Shown here: piece by piece, positions 34,222 through 41,175 of the stretch
Position numbering within the stretch: the first letter of the stretch is position 1
Layout of the letters: each line of letters starts with the position of its first letter
NCBI RefSeq assembly: GCF_009911795.1
Contig: NZ_CP047898.1
Span: 4,588,001 to 4,652,000, forward strand
DNA: 64,000 nucleotides
Direction: 5' to 3'
Origin: Pseudarthrobacter psychrotolerans
GTDB taxonomy: Bacteria; Actinomycetota; Actinomycetes; Actinomycetales; Micrococcaceae
Notes under the pieces: model-generated
Seen by the model: the letters and a program-made list of their open reading frames with translations, nothing else
Databases searched by the model: none
Told to the model about the DNA's origin: nothing
Position numbers and translations under genes: made by a program

Positions 34222-34848
34222 TCCGGGCGTCGTCGGTATCCATGCCCCAGGCGGCGCCTTCGCGGACGACATGGTCCAGTGTCAGATGATTCAGCCTTGC
34301 CTGACCGTCCAGCGTGTGGCCGGCATTGACGCTGGGCGCGTAGAGCAGTCGGGTGGGTGCCACGTCATACAGGGGTGCAAGAAGTACCTCGCCGCCGTCG
34401 CGGACGAGTAGAGAATAGTCCTTTGAGTGCGCGTCGCCATTGCCGATGACGAGGTTGAAGGTCACGGCCCGAAGCAGATCGCGCCGGAACGCGTCGTCGT
34501 CGCGGGTATGCGGTGCTGCCGCCGCTACGAGCGTGGTGAGCCTGGACGGCGGCGCCGTGGTGCCCTCGTACTTGGCGCTGCTGGCCAGTGCCAGCGCCTG
34601 GGTGAAGTCCTCCTGGTGCAGGCGGCCGCCGTCGTGGGTCCAGCCCTCGCCGTGGCGACTCAGCAGGACCTTGGACTGGATGCCGCCCAGGGAAGCCGTG
34701 ACCGCAAAGTCATCCGGCAGGTCCCAGGTGGGCAACGCTTCGACGACGTTAACTACCTCCGTATCCGTCAGGCCAGTCGCAGGGACGACCCGGACAGCAC
34801 ACCTATGTGGCGTCCGTGCAGGTAGACCTCAAGGCCTTGACGCTTCAC
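34199..34848 (-). pseudogene. hipA: HipA kinase toxin with large internal deletion
   Basis: The gene starts GTG at 34848, overlapping the hipB stop (GTGA), and reads VKRQGLEVYLHGRHIGVLSG before hitting a stop. In another frame it resumes as LTDTEVVNVVEALPTWDLPD, DFAVTASLGGIQSKVLLSRH and continues with the P-loop-like SLGGIQSK and the catalytic GNGDAHSKDYSLL block to 34199. Roughly 100 residues of the N-terminal subdomain are missing and the C-terminus (HGMDTDDARITG) is short. The kinase is surely inactive, while the HipB gene beside it is intact. Confidence 0.8.
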
Positions 34849-35102
34849 GGCTTCACCTGCAGCTTCGCGAAACGGGGGACGAGGGCAACGTCACGGCCTA
34901 CCGCCCGGATGGCGTTCATGGCGATGACGCTGGACACGGGCTCGCCGTGTTCAAGCCTGACGATGGTTCCCCGGGTGACGCCCAACTTCTCGGCGACGGC
35001 CTGCTGGGTCAGTCCGGTCTCCTTGCGGGCGTCGGCGATCGACCGGCCAAGGGATGCGGCATCGACTGCCCGGTAGAAACTGGTCACATCGGAATGTTCC
35101 AT
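34845..35102 (-). CDS. hipB: HipB-type antitoxin/regulator
   Basis: 85 residues from the ATG at 35102 (a longer in-frame start at 35150 would lie within the operator). A Cro/C1-type HTH is clear: LGRSIADARKETGLTQQAVA, EKLGVTRGTIVRLEHGEPVS. The C-terminal strand (VGRDVALVPRF) fits HipB dimerisation. The stop overlaps the hipA GTG. Two palindromes upstream are probable HipB operators. Because hipA is internally deleted, this is an orphan antitoxin that may still repress its own promoter. Confidence 0.85.
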   Translation of the reverse strand: MEHSDVTSFYRAVDAASLGRSIADARKETGLTQQAVAEKLGVTRGTIVRLEHGEPVSSVIAMNAIRAVGRDVALVPRFAKLQVKP

Positions 35103-35131
35103 ATACCGATCGTATGGCCTTCTTGGCAGAA

Positions 35132-35186
35132 TGTTCGATAACTCGAACATTTTTATCTGGATGCCTATTGTTCGATAAAACGAACA
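35132..35186. promoter_or_regulatory. hipB: Tandem HipB operators
   Basis: TGTTCGA-N4-TCGAACA (35132-35149) and TGTTCG-N6-CGAACA (35169-35186), centres 37 bp apart, just upstream of hipB. The second lies inside the last codons of the GGDEF gene (encoding VRFIEQ and stop). Confidence 0.7.
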
Positions 35187-36523
35187 CGCCCGGTTTCGAC
35201 AGGCTCAACCACCGCGGCTGCCCCACCGTGGATTTCGTACCGGGCCTTACCGCCCAGCTTGGCCCGGTACATGGCCGAATCCGCCTGCCGCAGCAGCTCC
35301 GTCACGTCCGCCGTTTCGGCGGTGCGCTGCGCTACGCCCATGCTCAGCGATACCCGCAGCGACCGGTTACCGATCATGAACGGCTCGCTGAGAGCCTCAT
35401 AAATCCGCTCGGCGACGGGCCCCGTGGCTGGCGTGCCGTCGTCGTTATCCAAAACGACGACGGCGAACTCGTCGCCTCCCAGCCGGGCCACCAGATCGTG
35501 GCTGCGGACGCTGGCCCGCAGCCGCTCGGCCAGCTGGGCCAGCAGCGCGTCGCCGCCCTGGTGGCCGAGGGAATCGTTGACGTCTTTGAAATCGTCGATG
35601 TCGATGAACAGCAGGCCCTCATGCCGGGTCCGGCGGTCGCTGTCCGGTTCGAAGGATGCCAGTAGCCGCTCCGCGAGAGCCGCACGGTTGGCGAGACCGG
35701 TGAGGTCATCGTGTGTTGCCCGGTACGTCAGGGCCTTGTGGCTGTCCTGGAGCGCAGCGGCCATTCCGTTGAACGCCACGGCAACCTCGCCCAGTTCGTC
35801 ACGCCGGGCCACGTCCAGGCGGTGGCTGTAGTCGCCGGACTGCAGCTTCAGGACGCCCCGGCGGAGGCTGTTGACGGGCCGCATCAGGTCCTTGACCATC
35901 CGGCGGCGGAAGTACAGGGTGGCGCCGATGGCCGCGACGAACAGCCCGAACCGGCCAATCACCAGGAGACCCTCCAGCTCGCGCGTGTCCACGAGCCCCC
36001 TGTTCAGCGCCTGGAGGGAGGACTGCTGGACGGCGGCCAGCTGCGTCCGCACGGTCGAGCTTGCAGCCGCGAAGGCTGGAGCATCAGTCACGTTGATTCC
36101 CGAGAGGTTCCGTAGCTGGTCACCCCACAGGCCGGCGTGCTCCAGGCCGGTCTGCCAGTCCTGGTGGGCCGCGGACAGGGCCCCGGGCCGGCCTTCGTCC
36201 GCGGCCCGGACCGCGGCGGCCGCACCGAAGAGTGCCTCAATGTCCTGCTGTTCCAGGACAAACGCCTCCCTGTTTACGGGCGCCGCGGCGAGCAACTGGT
36301 GCCCCAGCTGCTCATGCGTATCGAGGGCCGCGGTCAGCTCCTCGACGCTGCCGTACTCGTCCTGGAGCCTGCCGGTCGCAGCTTCCATCTCGTTCACCAC
36401 GAACCGGACTCCGACAACGGTGACTGCAGCGCCGATGAACAGGGCCAGCAGCATCAGCGTGAATGCCCCGGACCATTCACGCTGCAGGCTAAAGGAGCGC
36501 GGCGCGGTGGGGGTTTTATGCAT
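35165..36523 (-). CDS. Membrane-bound diguanylate cyclase (HAMP-GGDEF)
   Basis: 452 residues. The first helix (TLMLLALFIGAAVTVVGVRF, about 22-41) and a second at about 205-222 flank a periplasmic/extracellular helical sensor of about 160 residues. A HAMP-like linker follows (MRPVNSLRRGVLKLQSGDYS), then a GGDEF domain: TYRATHDDLTGLANRAAL, GLLFIDIDDFKDVNDSLGHQ, active-site RLGGDEFAVVV. All catalytic residues look intact, so it should make c-di-GMP. No EAL domain. The last 15 residues (VVEPVETGRVRFIEQ) are encoded by the intergenic repeat and the hipB operator, not by normal GGDEF sequence. Confidence 0.92.
   Translation of the reverse strand: MHKTPTAPRSFSLQREWSGAFTLMLLALFIGAAVTVVGVRFVVNEMEAATGRLQDEYGSVEELTAALDTHEQLGHQLLAAAPVNREAFVLEQQDIEALFGAAAAVRAADEGRPGALSAAHQDWQTGLEHAGLWGDQLRNLSGINVTDAPAFAAASSTVRTQLAAVQQSSLQALNRGLVDTRELEGLLVIGRFGLFVAAIGATLYFRRRMVKDLMRPVNSLRRGVLKLQSGDYSHRLDVARRDELGEVAVAFNGMAAALQDSHKALTYRATHDDLTGLANRAALAERLLASFEPDSDRRTRHEGLLFIDIDDFKDVNDSLGHQGGDALLAQLAERLRASVRSHDLVARLGGDEFAVVVLDNDDGTPATGPVAERIYEALSEPFMIGNRSLRVSLSMGVAQRTAETADVTELLRQADSAMYRAKLGGKARYEIHGGAAAVVEPVETGRVRFIEQ
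35192..35214. repeat. Intergenic repeat copy within the 3' end of the GGDEF gene
   Basis: Contains ggtttcgacaggctcaacc; read on the minus strand it supplies AVVEPVETG of the GGDEF C-terminus. Confidence 0.85.
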
Positions 36524-36579
36524 GGGCGTCCTCGGACCGGGGCTATTATGCCTAAGTTACACGGCGCTTCCTGAATTCT

Positions 36580-36618
36580 GGTTTCGACAGGCTCGGTTTC
36601 GACGGGCTCAACCACCGG
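36580..36618. repeat. Double intergenic repeat copy
   Basis: A partial copy (ggtttcgacaggctc) runs directly into a full copy (ggtttcgacgggctcaacc), upstream of the Pr6Pr gene and the divergent GGDEF gene. Confidence 0.85.
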
Positions 36619-36684
36619 GATACGACACGCTGAAACAGCATCCAGCTGGGGACTTGGCGTTTCCGGGACCCATAGGATTTCCAT

Positions 36685-37338
36685 ATGACACCTAATCGAG
36701 GGCTCGCACTCTTCAGGTCCTGGTTTGCCCTGCTCGGATTCCTGGCCATATTCTTCCAGCTGACACACCTGCTCCAGAACGTTCCCGGAGCCTCCGCGGG
36801 AAACTTCTTCAGCTACTTCACCATCGAATCAAACATCATCGCCGTCATCAGCCTGGCGATCGCCGGCTGGTACGCGTGGAAAGGCGAAAGCCCCCGCTGG
36901 CTTGAACTTCTGCGCGGCGCTGCGACCATTTACATGACCATCACGGGGATCGTGTACAACCTCCTGCTGAGCAATATCGACGTTAACACGCCCATCCCCT
37001 GGATCAACGTCGTCCTGCACTACACGATCCCGACGATCATGGTGATCGACTGGTTGGTTGACCTGCCTAAAACCAGGGTCCCGGTCCGCACCTCGCTGAT
37101 CTGGCTCGGGTTCCCCCTGCTCTACCTGGTCTACAGCCTGATCCGCGGTCCCATCGTCGACTGGTACCCCTACCCGTTCCTGGACCCCCGGGTCAGCGGC
37201 TACGGAACTGTCGCCGCCATGGCTGTGGCCATCGCGGCAGCAGCCTTCCTCTTCACCCTCATCGCCGCGTTCTCCACACGTCTTCACATCGCCCCGGCAC
37301 CTGCGGCAGTCACCTCCGGCGCCACCGTCCGCCGCTGA
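36685..37338 (+). CDS. Pr6Pr family membrane protein
   Basis: 217 residues, about six transmembrane helices (first WFALLGFLAIFFQLTHLLQN). Conserved features of the FAR-17a/Pr6Pr group are seen: FFSYFTIESNIIAVISLAIA, YMTITGIVYNLLLS, VLHYTIPTIMVIDWLVDLP, YPYPFLDPRVSGYGTVAAM. The function of the family in bacteria is not established. The gene is alone on the plus strand, with a double repeat copy in its upstream region. Confidence 0.85.
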   Translation: MTPNRGLALFRSWFALLGFLAIFFQLTHLLQNVPGASAGNFFSYFTIESNIIAVISLAIAGWYAWKGESPRWLELLRGAATIYMTITGIVYNLLLSNIDVNTPIPWINVVLHYTIPTIMVIDWLVDLPKTRVPVRTSLIWLGFPLLYLVYSLIRGPIVDWYPYPFLDPRVSGYGTVAAMAVAIAAAAFLFTLIAAFSTRLHIAPAPAAVTSGATVRR

Positions 37339-37468
37339 TCAAGCTGGCTGGGATCCGTACGCCTGCGGCGTGGTCGTCCTTCGTCCGCCCTGATCGCATT
37401 CGTTGCGTGTAGCCTGCGGGCGGGAGCTCCCAAGTGGTCTGACTCCAAAATTGTCAGTGCCACCACAT

Positions 37469-38650
37469 ATGCATGTCACTATGACGACACCTGCAATTGC
37501 TGCCAACCTTGAGGTCCGACTCGGAACGGCGATCGTTTTCCTCGGTCTTTTGGTTTTCTTCATGTTTTGTATTCGAGGAGTTGCGCGCAATGTTCGGCAT
37601 CGATCAGAGTTGTGGACGAACAGACTCCGAGGAATAAGCCGTGCGTTTCTAGGGATCGCGATCTGCTCACTTTTCCTGGGCCCACTATCCTGGACGACAC
37701 TTCCTGAAGAGATTCTTCCGGAACATGACTGGACCATCATTTGCTTGGCAGCCATATTCCTTGCGTTTCTTGTCATCCACATCGCCGGAGAGGGAGCCGC
37801 GAAGTTCTTGGAGCCCTATGATCGTCCGGAGCTGATCGGCCTTCCGCTCAAGAGTCTTTTGGCACGCGCGCTGTCTTCGGGATTGTCCGACTTCAAGCAG
37901 GCGATGGAGCTGCTCAAACAGAGACTCCTGCCGGATGGTTTCCGAGATCTTCGGCCACGGAAACTGGGAAGCCTTCCATTTAGGAACGAATACACGGCGT
38001 TCGGGGTGCTCTACCTTGCCCTGGGAGTTCTAAGCGCCACGAGTCTGTTCACGCTCATCGGAACGGGCGAAAGTGCTCTGACCCAGATTGTCCGAACCTG
38101 GTCAGTTTTTTGGGTTCTCATGTTCGCTGTTTCCCTGACCCCGTCGTTCACGCTCGCGTGGCTAGCTTTGAAGCATGCTTCCGCGACTGGAGCGATCCAA
38201 TGCAGAATCACCTTGCGGTCATCGCTGTTGATCGTGGCCAACTGGGTTTCTATCGGCGGTGTTATCGGCCTGCTGACGGGGGCGCTTTCGTTTCTACCTC
38301 TGCGGTTCATGGCGAAAAGTGGCGTGGAGCAAGAACCGATTTCACTGTCAATTCTCGCGGACTTGTCATTGGCTGGTGCTGTAGGCGGCTTCATCGCAGC
38401 TCACTTCGGTGTCATCTTCGCCTGTACAGCCACCATGAAGAATCGCTTAGCTGCGTTGAGTCTGCCGGTCTTGACAATCTCCGCCTTCACAACAGGTGCT
38501 TCGCTAGCGGGCATCAACCCGGCAGCCAATGCCGACTATGCCTTGGCACTCATCCGAAAGTCCGTTGTCTTACCCAAAGACCCCGTGGAGCTTGCAGTTC
38601 AAGCGACGACAGATTGGAAGACACTGCTGGCGTTGGGGAGGAAAGCATGA
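37469..38650 (+). CDS. Polytopic membrane protein, unknown family
   Basis: 393 residues (ATG at 37469 chosen; a TTG at 37403 or ATG at 37481 are alternatives). About seven to eight hydrophobic segments, including AIVFLGLLVFFMFCIRGVAR near the N-terminus, paired helices near residues 75-105 and several in the second half. A soluble stretch (about 110-190, ending QRLLPDGFRDLRPRKLGSLP) separates them. I recognise no family. GC content appears clearly lower than the neighbours. It overlaps the next small gene by 4 bp (ATGA), forming a two-gene membrane unit just upstream of a HicA-like pair. Confidence 0.65.
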   Translation: MHVTMTTPAIAANLEVRLGTAIVFLGLLVFFMFCIRGVARNVRHRSELWTNRLRGISRAFLGIAICSLFLGPLSWTTLPEEILPEHDWTIICLAAIFLAFLVIHIAGEGAAKFLEPYDRPELIGLPLKSLLARALSSGLSDFKQAMELLKQRLLPDGFRDLRPRKLGSLPFRNEYTAFGVLYLALGVLSATSLFTLIGTGESALTQIVRTWSVFWVLMFAVSLTPSFTLAWLALKHASATGAIQCRITLRSSLLIVANWVSIGGVIGLLTGALSFLPLRFMAKSGVEQEPISLSILADLSLAGAVGGFIAAHFGVIFACTATMKNRLAALSLPVLTISAFTTGASLAGINPAANADYALALIRKSVVLPKDPVELAVQATTDWKTLLALGRKA

Positions 38651-38799
38651 AAGGGTCCTTCCCCGGCTCCGTTCCATTTGCGGTGGTTGTGTCCGTGGCA
38701 GCCTTCTCTGTGGCTGCAGTGATGCTGGTACAGCACGTCCTAAGTGCGCTCCGTGCGGCCAAAGCCGATAACAGAGAAAATGCGGCCGGTGTTCACTAG
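38647..38799 (+). CDS. Small single-pass membrane protein
   Basis: 50 residues, starting within the stop of the larger membrane protein (ATGA). One transmembrane helix (VPFAVVVSVAAFSVAAVMLV) and a short basic/polar tail (SALRAAKADNRENAAGVH). It is probably an accessory subunit of the upstream membrane protein; function unknown. Confidence 0.55.
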   Translation: MKGSFPGSVPFAVVVSVAAFSVAAVMLVQHVLSALRAAKADNRENAAGVH

Positions 38800-38901
38800 G
38801 CCAAATGAAGTGACGCGCGCACATCTGCCCGACTGCCACACGGAGAACCAATCACGCCCGGGCTCGGGGCTTTCGGATCTGTGTTGTCCGGCCTTGAGAC
38901 G

Positions 38902-38943
38902 CTTGCGTGCGCGTAGGGTGAAGACTTTCATGGGGAGAGGATC
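38902..38943 (+). promoter_or_regulatory. Probable promoter and ribosome site of the HicA-like gene
   Basis: A TTGAGA box lies near 38893, a TAGGGT box about 17 bp later, and a GGGGAGAGG ribosome site 6 bp before a TTG start at 38944. The strong ribosome site is why I prefer TTG over the later ATGs at 38974 or 39004. Confidence 0.45.
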
Positions 38944-39222
38944 TTGGTTAGCGGCGTAGGCATTCACTTGGAGATGCAAGTGGGAAGTAGCGACTTTCCC
39001 TCTATGGACCCGGAGAAGCTTCGCCGCGTACTTGAGCGGCTGGGCTACGCCCCCTCTGGAAACGGCAAGGGAAGCCATGAGAGACTTGTGTGTCCCGGGC
39101 GTCCCACACTGACGTGGAGCTTTCATGCCGGGAAGGAAATATCGGGTGGACTCGTTAAGCAGATACTGATGAAGCAAGTAGGCCTCAGTAAGGAACGGGC
39201 ATTGGAGGTGCTACGTGGTTAA
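38944..39222 (+). CDS. hicA: HicA-like mRNA interferase toxin
   Basis: 92 residues from the TTG. The HicA double-stranded-RNA-binding fold is visible from residue about 21: MDPEKLRRVLERLGYAPSGN, KGSHERLVCPG with the catalytic His in G-S-H, then SFHAGKEISGGLVKQILMKQ, VGLSKERALEVL. Other HicA proteins are 60-80 residues, so the extra 20 N-terminal residues may reflect a later true start. It overlaps the downstream partner by 8 bp. The expected activity is ribosome-independent mRNA cleavage. Confidence 0.82.
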   Translation: MVSGVGIHLEMQVGSSDFPSMDPEKLRRVLERLGYAPSGNGKGSHERLVCPGRPTLTWSFHAGKEISGGLVKQILMKQVGLSKERALEVLRG

Positions 39223-39820
39223 TAACGCTCAAATGATCATCACCAATTGGGGCGACGATTTTGCATGTTCCGTCGCTAGCCCACAACTGCCTGGAATCGT
39301 GGCCGCTTACGACGAGCATCCGGATGCCATGGAGCTCTTTACATTAGCTGTGGATGCCGGACTTAGCCCTGACGGGAGCATCGACGTCCACGTTCAGCAG
39401 GCGATGGAATTTGCCGGCAAGCAGTTTTTTGTTCGTGCTCGGCACGATCACCGCCAAGATGAACGTGGAAAGCTCGCCGCCCAGATCGGCCAGGAACTTG
39501 CTCATGATCCAGGGCTGCAGGCCTATGTAGACGCTGATCGCTTTGACGACGCCGTTGTCGTTGCAACTTTGCCCAGCGACCGCATTCACGACGTCATGGA
39601 AGGTGCCGATGATAACGCGCCGCTCACGATCGGAATGAGGACTGCAGACGGTTCTGTCCACTACATTGGCATGCTCAGCGTGACAAGTGATTCTCGCGGG
39701 CGCCGGCTATCTGACCTGGGTCTCGATGCGTCGTCTACCATTGGTGCCGTCTTTGCGTCACTGGGTACGGATCCCTCCACGAGTCAACACCAGCACGGAA
39801 GAATACTGGTCGTCGCCTGA
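39215..39820 (+). CDS. HicB-like partner of HicA, unusually long
   Basis: 201 residues, GTG start overlapping hicA. The N-terminus (IITNWGDDFACSVASPQLPG, IVAAYDEHPDAMELFTLAVD) loosely resembles the partial RNase H fold of HicB antitoxins. A C-terminal HTH or RHH domain is not obvious; instead there is a long acidic segment (DERGKLAAQIGQELAHDPGL, DRFDDAVVVATLPSDRIHDV) and a basic end. HicB proteins are usually 70-150 residues. By position it is the antitoxin, with an uncharacterised C-terminal half. Confidence 0.6.
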   Translation: MVNNAQMIITNWGDDFACSVASPQLPGIVAAYDEHPDAMELFTLAVDAGLSPDGSIDVHVQQAMEFAGKQFFVRARHDHRQDERGKLAAQIGQELAHDPGLQAYVDADRFDDAVVVATLPSDRIHDVMEGADDNAPLTIGMRTADGSVHYIGMLSVTSDSRGRRLSDLGLDASSTIGAVFASLGTDPSTSQHQHGRILVVA

Positions 39821-39870
39821 CGAATGATGCTGGCGCTCCCAGTATGGCTCGCAAACGTTTGAGTTTTGTT

Positions 39871-41175
39871 TCAGTCGCACTGTCGTCTCGCCTTCGTTGG
39901 GCTCAGCCACTGAGTGGCCCAGTCCCAGCCGATCAGCTCCTGCTCCAGCCGGACCGCCGTCCCGAAAGCATCATTGCGGAGTCCGTTGTAGAGCGCCGAC
40001 TCGTCAGCGGTTAGCCGGCCCAACACAGCCTTCGACGGCGACGGCTCGGTAACCCATGCATCGCGGTGGGCCAGCAGCGTGGACTCGTCCATCAGCACGC
40101 TCACCACATGCGGGTGGACCGCGCGGAGCTGGTCCAGGATCCGGAACCCGTGCGTGTCCAGATCGCCCCAGTAGAGGACCTCACAGTCACTCAGCCACCC
40201 GGCGTCCCGCAGCGACGAGAACCCATAACCGCCGCCATAAATCGCCAGCGTGCCCGGGCTCTCGGGGAGGGCCAGGAAGTTGACGAGGTTCTCCGTGATC
40301 AGCACTTTGGTGACGGGCAGGCGCAGGGTACTGAAGGCTTGGGCGGTCAATGTCAGATCGCGGGCCTGGCCCAGCAGTTGCACGGCAGGATCCAGCATTC
40401 GGAACCTGACCAGCTCCGGCGGATGCAGGAATCCGTGGCCTGCGGCAAAGCGCGCTGCCGGCGTCCGGGCCGGCGTTAGCCCCAGCAGCGAACCGGGCTC
40501 AGCCGGAGAGTCCGGAAGGGAGTCATCGACTGGCTCAATCTCGGCGCGCACGAACTCCGCCCGCAGCCCTATGGCCAGTTCGCTGATCACCGCCCGGTGG
40601 TTCTCGATGAACTTGGTGTGCACGCCGGTCAGGCTCAGTTGCCGCACGTAGATGCCGGGCTCGGGATTGTCCTGCAGCCACAGGGCCACGCGGGCGGCCG
40701 TCAGCGCATCGGTCCCGAGCTCCAGCAGCTTGAGCGGCCGCTTCAGCGCCCACACACGAAAGGACGGGTGCAGCGCGGCCAGACCCCCGGCGAGCTCCAC
40801 GAACCGTGCCGCCTCCTTGGCGTTGCCCACAAACGCGATCTCGGCCTCGGCGGACGTGAAGACCGCCGCCGCGGGCAGCCGGTTGGCCCCTACCGTGGTG
40901 CGTCCCACCTCGGCGGTTTCCAGGCTGAACGGACCGACGGCGCCGAACAACTCAGCTGCCCACGCACTCGCCGCAGCGTAGTCACTCCGGAGCGTCGCCG
41001 CCGTCGGACGTTTCAACGGACGACGGCGGGGGTACAGTCCTCCGGGTTCCAGCACCTCGCGGAGCAGGGAACCGCTGCCCCAGGCCTTCAGTGACTGCGC
41101 CCGCAGGTCAGCCAGCGTGGTCCAGCCCTGCGCCCGCCCCGCCTGAGCGCCGCGTGCAGGCCGCTCAGCGGGCAC
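39871..41175 (-). CDS. jetD: Wadjet protein JetD (TOPRIM-like nuclease subunit)
   Basis: 434 residues, GTG start overlapping the jetC stop by 11 bp. An N-terminal DUF3322-type region (about 1-190, WTTLADLRAQSLKAWGSGSL) and a C-terminal DUF2220/TOPRIM-like domain with LPVTKVLITENLVNFLALPE, AIYGGGYGF and the acidic cluster LYWGDLDTHGFRILDQLRAV. In Wadjet systems JetD is the nuclease that cuts plasmid DNA after the SMC-like complex has looped it. Acidic residues and family order are intact. It is the last gene of a four-gene coupled operon. Confidence 0.93.
   Translation of the reverse strand: MPAERPARGAQAGRAQGWTTLADLRAQSLKAWGSGSLLREVLEPGGLYPRRRPLKRPTAATLRSDYAAASAWAAELFGAVGPFSLETAEVGRTTVGANRLPAAAVFTSAEAEIAFVGNAKEAARFVELAGGLAALHPSFRVWALKRPLKLLELGTDALTAARVALWLQDNPEPGIYVRQLSLTGVHTKFIENHRAVISELAIGLRAEFVRAEIEPVDDSLPDSPAEPGSLLGLTPARTPAARFAAGHGFLHPPELVRFRMLDPAVQLLGQARDLTLTAQAFSTLRLPVTKVLITENLVNFLALPESPGTLAIYGGGYGFSSLRDAGWLSDCEVLYWGDLDTHGFRILDQLRAVHPHVVSVLMDESTLLAHRDAWVTEPSPSKAVLGRLTADESALYNGLRNDAFGTAVRLEQELIGWDWATQWLSPTKARRQCD

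Noticed and set aside
33181..34272. 363-residue minus-strand frame over the Mg ATPase
   Set aside because: Arg/Gly/Glu-rich shadow; the plus strand has clear P-type ATPase motifs.
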